The position numbers were made by a program, and so were the translations under genes. Of a stretch of 64,000 bases of DNA, positions 1-12,500 are shown one piece after another. Under the pieces are notes generated by a model that made no database searches, was not told where the DNA came from, and was given only the letters and a program-made list of their open reading frames with translations. The stretch's first letter is position 1. Every line of letters begins with the position of its first letter. The DNA comes from Solenopsis invicta (lineage: Eukaryota; Arthropoda; Insecta; Hymenoptera; Formicidae): NCBI RefSeq assembly GCF_016802725.1, contig NC_052676.1, positions 7,767,433 through 7,831,432 on the forward strand. The letters run 5' to 3'.

Positions 1-256
1 GATGGTGGAAAAGAGGAGAGATAAAGCGGGGGAGGGAGGGAAGAATAAAGCGAGACGTCGGAGGAGGCATTGGCCAGCATATATGACCGCTCACTGGAAA
101 CGCAATTTACACTAGGCGTTGCCCGCGGTTGCCTCGTTACAGGTTGCGTGGCGCATCATGTGTGCCGTTATCGTTTCCGCGGTCGACCGTCGCTAATTGG
201 TCGTGGACGGGCGCGCAATGTTCGACCGTTCGCAGAAGAGACAAGGTCACATATAT

Positions 257-274
257 ACACACACACACACACAC
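257..274 (+). repeat. (AC)9 microsatellite overlapping a splice donor
   Basis: Nine AC units on the plus strand. On the gene strand they form GT repeats that start inside the GTAAGT donor of coding exon 26 and continue downstream, offering many alternative GT dinucleotides. Confidence 0.9.
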
Positions 275-278
275 TTAC

Positions 279-521
279 CAGCCTGATGTATCTGCCGATC
301 ATCTCCGTTAACTGCGGGGCGCGATTCGTGTGTAGGGGTAGTCTAACTCCCGACGCGACCTGCAGCACGCAGACACCCGATCTGGCAGAGTTCACGGAGA
401 CGATGTCTTCCAGCGGCAGAGTCTCCAGAATGATCAGATCACCGTTCAGCGTGCGCTTGATAAACCGAAGTCCGTGATGCGACACCGCCACGTGCTGCGT
501 CTCCGGGTGTTGAGGACCGAT
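279..521 (-). CDS. Myo15: Myosin XV coding exon 26: FERM F3/PH-like lobe; gene continues past base 1
   Basis: 81 codons, phase 0. [30 protein letters not shown] and [17 protein letters not shown] have the beta-rich PH-like pattern of a FERM F3 lobe ending in its C-terminal helix. Acceptor ttttctgcag. The donor GTAAGT runs directly into a (GT)n microsatellite. Following exons are outside the window. Confidence 0.88.
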
Positions 522-3500
522 CTGCAGAAAAATTTAAATTAAGATTATCGGATCGTGTAGAAATGTAAAAGTGATTTTTAGATCGTTTCTGCTTTTCAAT
601 CAGCATTCGTCGACCGACAAAAAAAATGAACGCTCTTAAATCATTACACGGAAAGAACGATCTTGATGAAATACAGATCTGAAAATAATTACCTTGAGAA
701 CCATCTAATTATATTAAACATTTAAGCTGATTGCTAGAATATTAGTACTTTCTAGCAATATTGTTATAGGATGCCGAAACGTCCTACATAATTGTTGCGA
801 TGGTCCAACATAAAATTATTTTCTGTACTCAGCTAAATTTTTGGATGCTGCACTAGAATTGTTCTTTCTGTGTCGTCTAGCCGTCACGGAAGAGAGAAAC
901 ATGAAAAACTTACTGATACTGGAAATATTCGGGCAAAGTACAAGGGCCATTGCTTCGCCATATCCACGATGTTCTTTTTAATTGTTATCTTGTGTTGCGT
1001 GCTCTGAAGATTATCCAGAGTGACGCCATAGTTGTCCAGCATCTTCAACATGTTTTGTCGGTCTTCCTTGGTGATTCTTATGCTAGAAGTTGCCAGTACG
1101 TCGTATGCGACCTGGCAGAACACCAGGTGCAATGCCAGAGGACTGTTCAACGTCTCGTTAGGCGCAAAGACCTCTTTCTTAACCCTTAGAGTCCACGTGA
1201 CTCTGTTGTACGTGAAATGCGCGTTGGAGGTTTGCGGATAAAGCTTGGTATTCATCATCTCCTGAGCCTTCTCGATTTCCGGCTTGTCTGCTGGCGGTAA
1301 CACTGGCTTGAGAAACTCTGGCCACTCCTCAATCTCGATCCTCTCCATCTTGTCGGTGCGGTGGGTCGAAGCTACGCTCGATCGCCTGTCCACGTCCCGA
1401 TCCAGCTTGTTGAAGCTCTGCCGTGCGACAGTGAAAGATTCTCTCGTGTTCGGGATCACACCGAAGTCACGCGGCGACGGCATCCCAAAGCTATCGCGGG
1501 ATTTGGGAGATACGTCCCGGGTCATGCCAAATGGATCGCGCTTCCCGGTCGATCCATCGAACGCGTACTTGGAGTCAAAGAGCTCGGAACTGAGATCGCG
1601 GCGCGAGTCGAAGTCGGAGCTGCGATCACGCGCCGAACTTGCCAGATCAGTGCTATCCTTGCCGTAGAAGTCCTTGGACTTGATGTCCTGAGCGCGTGCC
1701 TTGTCGAAGTCGTTTCGGTAATCGTGACCGTCGCGCAAATGTTGCTGCGAGGCAAAGATATCGCGACTTTGGCTGAACATCTGATTCTTCGGAAAGTGAT
1801 CGTAGGCTTCAGAATCCGGAGACGTGCGAAAAGAGTCGCGTGTTTTCGGCTCGATTGGCGCTGGTGGAGATCGCGGTTGAGGTACGCCCGATTGGCTGGA
1901 AGCAAACAAATTATTTATTGATTTTACCACTAATTTAGAACGTATTTGTCAATCTGACAAAATAATATTTTTATATCTTTTGAGTCTTTTATGACTTTTC
2001 AAGGATTAAAGCAATTACTATTTTAATTTTAAAATAATTCCCGGCAATATTTAATCTGGCGTAACGTTAAATTACCTGTTGCTGTATACACTGCCGCCTC
2101 TTGGACTCGGTGGCTGCGGCGGCGTAATGGGCGGTGGGGGTGGTACAGGCCGTTCCATTCTCTCGATCTGTGTCCTCACCACCTGAGCTTGCGTCATCAT
2201 GTCGGTTGTGCCTTTAGAAGTAACGCTTTGAGTGTCATCAATGGTGGAAGCATAATCGTCCCACCTGCCACCTTAAAATTTGAATTTTTCGAACGATTAA
2301 GTACATTTCCATATCTAATTTTTGCATTTATGGTTGCGTAACGAAGATAGATCTAATTACCCAGTTGCTGTTCCAACAGAAGCTTCCTGTTATCTTCTAA
2401 ACGTTTAACCTTTCCATCTTCTCGCGGGAGAGCGGGTTTCTCCGCCGTTTTCGTGGATCTCACGCTATGATTCGCCGTTACCTTCTCCAATCTCTGTCTC
2501 ATCTCCGAGCTAAGCTTCAACTTCCCTATGCTTCCAGGTGATGGCCTCTGAGCGCCTACTTCTAAAGCCGATCTGCACAAAATTTTATATCAGTACTTTC
2601 TTAAGCTAAATTTAAACGCAGGAAAGAGAATCGTCATGTCAATTACTTTGATTTCTTCTTCTTCTTCTCCCCTTCTTCTTTGTATCCATTCTCGTGTTTT
2701 GCCGCGGTCGTTGACGGATGCGCATTTATAGATCGATCTTCATTGCTGACGATGTTCTCAATCTCGAACTCTTCCCACTCGACGCCGCCTTCAGTCGTAG
2801 CCTCGCCTTCGCCTTGGTCGTATTCTTGATACTGTGGCGTTAACTTGCGTTGCTGTTGCTGCTGACGCATTTTGAATTCTATGAAACTGTCTTGTCCTTG
2901 ATTCTCGTTTGAGTCGCTAGGCGGTGGCCACCTGCGCAACATTAATATAAGAAGTAGAGAGAGACATTTTGACCGTTGCTGTATCAATACAAATTGAACA
3001 AGAATGCCTTCTACGGTCGCAGCTAGATCTTCATGCTTGTATTGTTTGTGTGACTTTATATATTTTCCTCAAGTTTAATGAACTGCGCGTCAAATTAATT
3101 TTCAATCATAACAAAATTCTAAATTGAACAAGATTAACTAATATCACGTATTATTAAATATTAACCCTTTCCCCCCTCCCCCTGAAAAACTGTAAAAAAA
3201 TTATTGCAAAAAATATATTAATAATATATTAATTCGGCGCACAGATCATTGACCTTGAGGAAAATATATAAAATCACACAAACAATACAAGCACGAAGAC
3301 CTAGCTGCGATCGTAGAAAGCATTCTTGTTCAATTAATATAAGAATTAGTATAACCTGGATAATAGCTTCACAATAAATTGGATTCTGAATTTACCTCCA
3401 TTTTCCAATGCGTACTGTCTTCGCTCTGCCGTACGGATCGATGAACGGTCTAGATTCGGAAGGATCGTGAGACTCCAATGGCGGAGGCATCGGCGGGGGT

Positions 3501-6500
3501 GGTGGAACGCCTTTGCTATTGTTCATTGAAAGATTGCTGTCTACGCTGCTTTTCCTATTCTTCAATTCGCTAAGTACATTAGTAAAGTTGTTTTGTACGT
3601 TATTTTTATTTAAATTGGTTCTCTTCATGTCCGCCTGTGACGACGACGCTTTTCTGTCCACCATCTTTCGATCCGTGCTTATCTTTCGCGTGTAATCGAT
3701 ACTCGTCTTTCTGTTGGTCTCAGCATTCTTTCTGGACGGACTCTGGGATCGATGAATTTGGGCTTTTATCGTCATCGTCTCTTGCCTCTGATTTGTTGGA
3801 GTGGAAGTTAACAAGGAGGTTCCTCGTTTCTCAGTTGACCATAATTCACCGTCGTCAGGTTCTCTAAATGAGACCTAACCCAGAAAGCATTAGATGGAGT
3901 TCTCAATCAATTTGGAAAATTATTTACAGAGATGAGATTTGCAGGAGGATTGAATCGAGATTAAAAAATTTATTCGGAAGCCGCGATGATTCGATGAATG
4001 AGATATTGTCTGATCAGGTTGGCCTTAATTCTGAATATCTTCCTTGGTATCTGCTAGACGATATATACACGATATTTCCTTGGTTTCGACTAGACGATAT
4101 ATATACATGATATAGCCATAGCAAAGCCACAAGGTACAGCATAGGTTAGTTAATATCAGTAAATATACCTTGGAGTAACGTCCGATAGAATCATTGGGCC
4201 CCATATGGGCACCGATTGGGGGGGCTGGGGGAACAAGATTCATGCTTGAGGGGCCAGCGGGTAACACCATGCTCTGGAAACACACACCCCATGCCGCGGC
4301 GCGGCTCAGAAACCCACAGGATCGTCCAAAACGACGACAGTTTCGTTAAGACGTTAGCTTTCATTCAAGTGCGCGTATCACCTATTTCGTTACCGATGAC
4401 GGTCATCGGTCATGATGATTATCAAGTTAATGACAGTGATCATGAAACGCGTGATTATAAGAGTTACGACGACTGCGATGATTCTCTTGCAATCGTGCTC
4501 GACATGCAATATTTGCTTCTGATCTATTTATCGTGATTCAACGATCAGGAATTCAATGTTATCTGCACAATTTTTTAAAAAGTCAAAAAAGTATTTGAAA
4601 AATATAAAATGCGACTAGAAAATGAAAAACTTAGACTCTTTCGAATAACTCTGGTAATGAGATCTAATTTAATTTGAATCACGATAAAAGATCAATCCGT
4701 TAATTATTCTGTTAAATCACATGAACCTCGGATATTAGACTCTTTGTACAGTTTTCTCACTTTCTCTTCTAATTTCTTACCGGTTGCTGTGTCGAATTTT
4801 GTGGACTCTGGACCAACAATTGCTGCAGAGCCTGATTCTGTGCCAGCAACTGCTGCTGTATTTGAATGTTCTGCGCCATTGCGCTCTGCAGGAAGGCTCG
4901 CTGGAGATTCTGTTGATACGCCATCACGTCATTGCTCTGACCGGGTGGCGAATTGGGATATTGAGGTAAGCTTAGTCCCTGCATGCTGTAGATCGGAATG
5001 GGCATAAAACTCGCGCCCATGCTCATGCTGGAATTCTGGCCGGACGGAACCTGCTGATTATGGTTGAACATGGGCATCATCATGGGCGGTGACATCATAC
5101 TTTGTGCAATGGGACTGAAATTGAAGGCCGCATTTTGATTAGGAATGTCCATATTGCCGCCTCCCATAATTCTTTTAGACAGTTCGCCCGCGCTGATGTT
5201 TATTGTTTTACTATCTGCCAGCATCCCCTCAATGAAGTCATCTACCGTTGCATTTTTAGTAGCTTGTGTATTAATTTTTCGTAGATTTTCGAGAACTGAT
5301 TGGTCGTCGGATGGCCTGGTATCGTGTGAACCTTTTATCGAAGCAGCCAAACTGCGTGCATCCGACAGTTCGTCGAGATTGCCGTCCAACACAGGCATAA
5401 AAAGCTCATCCAGGAACTGGTCCACGTCGGAAGCTTGGCTGGGCACCCTTACGCGTCGCACATGCGACGCCAAAGAAGGCGCCTCGCTGGTGTCGGACAT
5501 GGCGGACGATTTTACTCCGTATTCGCTCTTCTCGATGTAGGCGCGACTAGACTGGCTTCCCGGCAGCGCGCGCTTGCCTGAAAACACGAGAGGAATAATT
5601 GATACGCGATCGATACGGAAAAATTGGATTGCATAATTATCAACTTTCTCCGCGATAGAAATGCTCGAGGTAAAATACATCTTACGCAACAGCGAATTAA
5701 ATAACGAGAGTAAAGGACAAAGTCGAGATTGTTGATGTTATGACGTAATGCATATGCGGTTTATTAAGATCTGTGAAAATCCTTTGAAAAAAAGATAAGA
5801 AGATGATAAGAAGGAGAATGATTTCTTCGCGGCTACTTACCAGGATATTGCGACTTGATGAACCTGGTCTGCGACCTTATGTAGCTCTTATCATCTTCCG
5901 ATCTTCCGGTTTGACTAACGGACTGAATATCCGGGTATTCAAAGTCAATCGTGAGATCCTCCTCCTCAATGTTGGGCTCCGTCGTCCTTGTGACCCTGCT
6001 GTACTTCCTCTCTTGCGGGAGCTCGGTACGCGTCATGTACTCAACGTTACTGACCGCCGGAGTCTCACCAATTCTTTCCAGACTGTGATACCGTTCATTC
6101 AACTTAGATGAAGAAAGCCCGAGATTGGCGAGTTTTACTGGCGAAGGCATGACTTCCGACTGAAGCAGGTTGTCCAAACTTCGGCTACGCTGCTTCTCCT
6201 TCTCGAAATAGCGGTCGTTCAAGGCAGATTTTCTTGATAATCCCATTTCTGTCGTCTCCAGAATGACCTCGTGCGATTGCTTTCGCATCTATATATAATA
6301 TATCAAGTTGCCAGATACAATTAATAAAAAAAATAATTATTGTATTATTAAATATATAACTAAAAAAAATAAATAAATATAGATATAACAAACTGGCACA
6401 CTTTCACTAATATGAAATAAAATTAGGACCGATAAAAATGTCAAATAAAAAAATGAGAGAGTCAATATCGGTTTTGTAATAGTCTGCGACACATCTTAGA

Positions 6501-9500
6501 GTCTAACAATAATAATAATTCTTGTATGAATTTTTAGCTCACTTTAACTGTGCGCTGCATATTCATCATTTTGAAACATAGTCCATAATCAAAACAGGAA
6601 TACATAATATTCAACAACAAATTAAATTGTAAGCTATTTAATTATTTTGAGACTCGTAAGCGACTTAAGAATTCATTGCGAAAAATCCTATCTAACAATA
6701 AGACGTTATTTATAACATCAAAAAATTATTTTCACTATCAAAAAAGTAACATCTCAAGATGGGATTTTTCGCAATTAATTAGATTCTAATTTGATTTACG
6801 TATAACATTGTGAACAAAAAACTACGGATTCCAATATTAATTAGACTTCTTAATTGCTTGTCACAAAATTAATTATTACGTACGGGTGGTTTCGTAACGG
6901 GTGGCTGCGGCGGAGGAACTATTGGCCGTCTCGGTACCTGAATATCCAGCTCAACGGACTTGTCAACTACTTTTGGCACTGGTTTTCTTTCCAGAGGCTG
7001 GAAAGTTTTTAGGATAGGGATTTCCATCTCTTGTTCCAACTCCCGAATAACTTGAGCATGCTAAAAAAGAAAACATTCCATTTAAATACTGAAACTTAAC
7101 AATTTAATGATAATTATTTATTCCACTTTCCATTAACTCCGTTCTCGAATTTTTTGTTCTTAAAGTCTCATCTAGACTGAACAAAATCTTATTGTATCGC
7201 CGAAAAATTTGACAAAACTCAATTTTGAATCTAAAAAATTTCGAATACATTTATAGATAACATTTTGTCGGATACATTGTTTCATACATTATTAATGAGA
7301 AATATTAAAAATGCAGGTGATTTTGTGTTGATAATGTTATTGCCTACAAGTTTATATGTTTTTGAGATAGTAAAGATCAAAAAAATGTCTGCGCCTAATC
7401 TCGATACACAGATAGCGTTGTCTGCGACATCGCTATATTATGTTCAATTGTAATATTTAATAACATTTATTCAAATCAAAACTGGACTTCAATTTCTAAT
7501 AAAATTTTTAAAATTTTATTATCTCTCGATTCTTTACATAGCAAATCTTTATCATCATATTTTAACTTTCATCTAATAAAACATACTTTCCCGGATAAAA
7601 ATTTTTTTCATACTTTTTATACGAATTAGAATATTTTTCAGAAATACACTTAGAAATACTCAGAAAAATCTAAATCTTCTTTTAGAATTTTTCATACATG
7701 TGTAAATTTTGAAATATTCTGAGATTTCTTCTCCATAAATTGTAACAAAATTAACTTTTAACTATTTTAGATTTTATTCCATCAGAATTATAAAACAAAC
7801 AATCTTAGAAATTTCTAGGATATTTCATAATTAATATGTACAAAAAATTTTAAGAAAAGATGTAGACTTTTTGAATATTTTTCTGAAAAATATTCAATTT
7901 GTATAAAAAGATCTAAAAAAGTTATAAAATTATACAGCAATTTAAAAAAAATTTTGAAAAATTTTCACAAGAGTTACTACTATATTTTTCATACAATTTT
8001 AAATTAGGTCAAATTTATTTCTTCTTTTTGAAGAAGTTTGCTCGCTTAATAAAACTGTACAAGCACTAAAAGTCATTAATAAACCATCCTCTCTCACAAT
8101 CTTGATCTATTAATGACTAACATTTAAAAATTATAATGCCAAAGAGTAATCAATATTATTATTTGATACGTTGTTGAATATAATATAATAGATATAAATT
8201 TAGTAATAAAAATGTTAGTCATTAAAATTTTGTCACATTTGTTTTCTAGATTTTTATCATCTACAATGTCAATGATGTTTCTTAGATGAAGCTTCAAGTT
8301 TTTTCTATATAGTACGTTTGTTAGCTACAGTAATATTGAAATTAACTTACCTCTCGTTTTTTTATAGGCGGCAAACTGTTCTTGCGTTGTTCCAAAAACA
8401 TATGCTTAGCAGCGGGGAAAGCTGGCGCCAATTCCATCTCCGAGATCAAATCTAGGACGTAGTCGAAACCGTTGGTCTCCGTCACGATAGCATCCGGGCC
8501 GTCCAATTGATTCCAAAGTGTGATAGTCCAGCCGGAGTTTTCTACCCCGTGATTCCGAACCGCGAGATTAGCCAACTCTTCGCACGTCGTCCAGGAATCT
8601 ATTGCGCATGTAGTTGTTTCGCCTGTGAAATGAAAAGTTATCGATGACACTAAAGTGTTCATGGCACAGTGTACGTTATTTTTCAAGGAGATTTATTCAA
8701 GGAGATTCACCGTCGTAGAAGCCAACGTTGAGCGCCATATTTACGCGATTTCTGTTGGCTCGCCATTCTAGGACGCACGGCGGATAATTCCTGGGCACCT
8801 GATGCACCGTTTGCTGATTATTATTCATCATACGGTATACCGTCCTCTCGCCTTGTAACAATTTGCGTTGACAGTAAGCCTTATAGCCGTCGTAGGCATG
8901 ATCGGAGACGTATCTGATTAGAGAGTATTAATTAAGGATTGTAACAACATATTGCGTGTTTGCAATTTAAAAAAATATGAACTTACTTCAGAAAATACTT
9001 GAAGAGCGTGGCACTGGGCTGGAACGCCGACAAGCAATTGGATAGCAGCAGCCATCCTCTTTCCTTGTTAGCGTCGTTTTCATTCTTCCAAGTTTGATTA
9101 GCCAACTGGCACAGTATCTCGTCCCTCAGTTTCTCGTTCACGATACCCTTGTTAACGATGTAATCGCCCAACGCCTGTTCGCGTTTGCCATTAAGATTAC
9201 TCTCATTCATGAAGCGCAATATCATCTTAAAAATCATCAGGGAATCAGTGTAATCCTGATCGCGAGCCTTCGCTAGGAATGGCGTCTTGATCGGCTCGCG
9301 TTTCATCCCGAAGATGTGACTCTTGAAATAAATGTTGGTGAACTTCGAGAACTGATACTGATCGATGTCGGGCGGCAGATTGTACGTATAGTTCATCGGG
9401 ATGACTTGGCCGACCACCTTGAGGAGATTTCGCTCGGTGTGTGTGGGCTGCCAATCTGTGCAGTGGAATTACAAGAAAAAAAATTTTTTTAATTCAAAGT

Positions 9501-12500
9501 ATAGTTCGTGAAAGTTATAAAATGTGTCTGAAGCTTTGAATAAACTTCACAATGTTGTTGTAATATTTATCGTGGTAAAAACGTACCATCGAGTTTGCTG
9601 TAGATAAAGGCTAGTTCTGCGGGAATCTCCAAGTGGTTTACACCAGCGACAGCTCGCGATGTCCTCTCCTGCTCCTCTCGTTGTTGCTTCGCCTTCGCCC
9701 GCTCCTTGCTGGCTCTCTCGATTTCCGCTCTCTTCACCATCTCATCCTTCAATACCTTGAATATCTCTCGTTGCTTTCTACCTCTGTATAACTTTTGCGC
9801 CATCAGGACACCCTTTTTCATCGCGCGGAACTGCTTACGTTCACGGTAACCGCGATACACCGCCTGTATCAAAACTGTGCTTCGGGAAATATTGAGGAAT
9901 CTTCTGCGTGCCAAGAAGCCTCTTGTGTATCTGTAAGAGAAACCGTTATAGCGACGTCCGGGAGAGAGATTCACACATTTATTCATTTTAATTTCACTAT
10001 TATAAACAGTGTAGTGAAATGAATTAAGAAGAATGGATTTCTGTGAGATATTTCAACGTCATAAAGAATTTTATATGTAAGATATATTAGGAGAGGATGC
10101 CAGTTGGAGCAAGAAGTCACTTAGATTATAGTGATTATAGTTCCTTCATAAATTACAAATTAGCTATTTTAATTTTGCACAAGTATGCGCTGAAGTGGGA
10201 AGTAAGTGGCTATAAAAGGGAACTCTGATACTAATAACCTATACAGCGCAAAATATTCCAGCAATGTTGCAGCAATATTTTCATTGTTTCTGTAATATTG
10301 TTGAAATGTTACAATGTTGATGCAACATTACTGAAACGTTCTGTGATGTATGGAAAGAATTGACAAAAATTTACAAGAATACAAAAGAATAAGTCATGAA
10401 ATATGGCGTTTATGTAATATTTGATAACGTAATAGCTATGATTTAATACTTTAAAACCATGTGACTGTTAAAGTTTTGAGTATGTTTCACGACATATATG
10501 TTTCACGACAGTCGTTTCACGACAGTCACATGGCCGGTATAGATTAATTACATTTCGTGAAATCATGCGTGTGCAAGCTGCAGTTACATTTTCTTTTAAC
10601 ACTTGGGAGTAATATAAATACATTTAAAAAAAGTAGATATACAAAAATATATATTTTTTTTCTTGAGCGTGACACCTTTGTTAAAATAAATTAAAAATTC
10701 AAGTGTTTTACATAATTCTAAACATTTTAAATTTGAGAAATGCTGTCTAAACGTATAAATGTACAAAAGTATAATATAAGAAGTTGCTTTCTAATTATAT
10801 TTATACTTTATCATTAATTTTTGTGTTGTTAGAATTTAAACTTGATTGTCCACTGTAGATAAATAAACGAATTTCTACATTACTCATACTATTTAGACAA
10901 TTATTGCGCCAACTATACGTTGGCGAAGATCCTTCAGTTTTGCAAATCTTGACTTTTAAAATTCTTTTTCAAAAATCTGAGAATATCAAAATTTTAATTA
11001 TTTTAATTATTTTATTTATATTATATAATTAAATAAAGGCCTCAAGGACATTAATTTTTTATAATTTAATTCTATAACATGATAAATTTGTGAATCCTAG
11101 AAGAAAGATACAAATGTGATGCTTTTTTTCAACTAACCTTATATAAAACTTATCACTAAATCATTATAAATATTTGTGTCTTTTCTTTTTGCATAATTTG
11201 ACATATACCTTTGGACTGTAATGGCCGCTCTCTCTAGAATCAATGCTCTGTTATACTCCAGAGCTCTCTCCAACGATTCGCGTAAGAACACTCGCGTGAG
11301 TCCGAGTTGATACTGCGACTGTGCTTCTTTCGGAGCCGCTTTGTCCAAAATTATTCTGCAGAGCTCCTTGTTGGGCGCACCTCTAGGCAAATGCGTTGAG
11401 ACAAGGTAACGATACCGATCCACAAAGTGTCCGAACAAAAGGCGAACCGGATAGCCGGTTTTTCTGATGCGAATCGTCTCCAACATGCCCGTGTATCTTA
11501 ATTGTTCCAGCACGCAGGGCATGTCGAATTTCATCGGTGCTTTCTCGGTGTTCGGCTTGATGCAACGGACAAACCACGGATTACATCTACGGTGGCAGAG
11601 ATAAAAAAAATTTTAACAGTAACTATCTGAACCTTGATAGTAGTAATAACTCCAACTAAAATTCCAAGAGATTGATAAAAATGTCTATTAACATGTTTTT
11701 TTTTACAGACAATTTAAATTTGCTTAAAATGTTAAAATTCTCCAAATTTTATTACTTTTATTTAAAAGTGGTTTCTTACAATTTGCAAAACACGTCTATT
11801 AATTAAAAAAAATCGTATATTTATTATTTTAATCCATTTTGGAATACTCACTGAGACATAGATTCTAAGAGCTGCTGGAGGCTGTCGTGAAATCGAGCCG
11901 AAACAGTCGGGGTTCTCGGTTTCATAGTGACAAATCTGCCATTCGGCTTGTTCATAGTTTTGTTAGCTTCATGCGTGGTTCTGACATGCTGGAACATCTT
12001 GCTAACCATCTGTAATCATCACAATCATGTATATTATATGATTCTTCCAGCTTATAGCATAAACAAACAAAAAACTTACCGAGATCTTGCTGCTGATCAA
12101 CAACTCGACGACATCTGGTCTCAAGGTATCCCTGTTTTTATCTAAAAAGCCTTCCACATTGTACCAAACTTGTCCGGCATAATGCCTGATCGCGAACTCG
12201 GCGGAGCTCATCCTGGGTCTGGAATACAGCTCACTTAGCGCGTGATTGTAATGGCATTTCTCCAAGAAAGAAAGATCCGTCGCTTTGGGGAAATTGCTCT
12301 CGTCGTCCAGCAAGTGAAGAATTCCGACTGGCTTTTTCGCGATCAGATGGATGACCGGCAAGTTATCCTAAGACAGAAAGATCAAGAATTAAGTTATTTT
12401 TGTGATTCATTTGTTGATTTATGTGTTGACACGTTCCTCGCTACTAAAAAAATCATATCGTCCAAATTAACCTCACCGTGTAATTGATGGTAGTCCAGTC

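Noticed and set aside
2264..2271. Acceptor seven bases downstream (ggcag) for coding exon 24
   Set aside because: It breaks the phase with exon 23, whereas tttaag at 2272 keeps a continuous frame.
3866..3874. Nearer AG acceptor for coding exon 21
   Set aside because: Using the AG at 3866-3867 puts a TGA in the frame required by the phase 0 donor of exon 20; the AG at 3875-3876 keeps the frame open.
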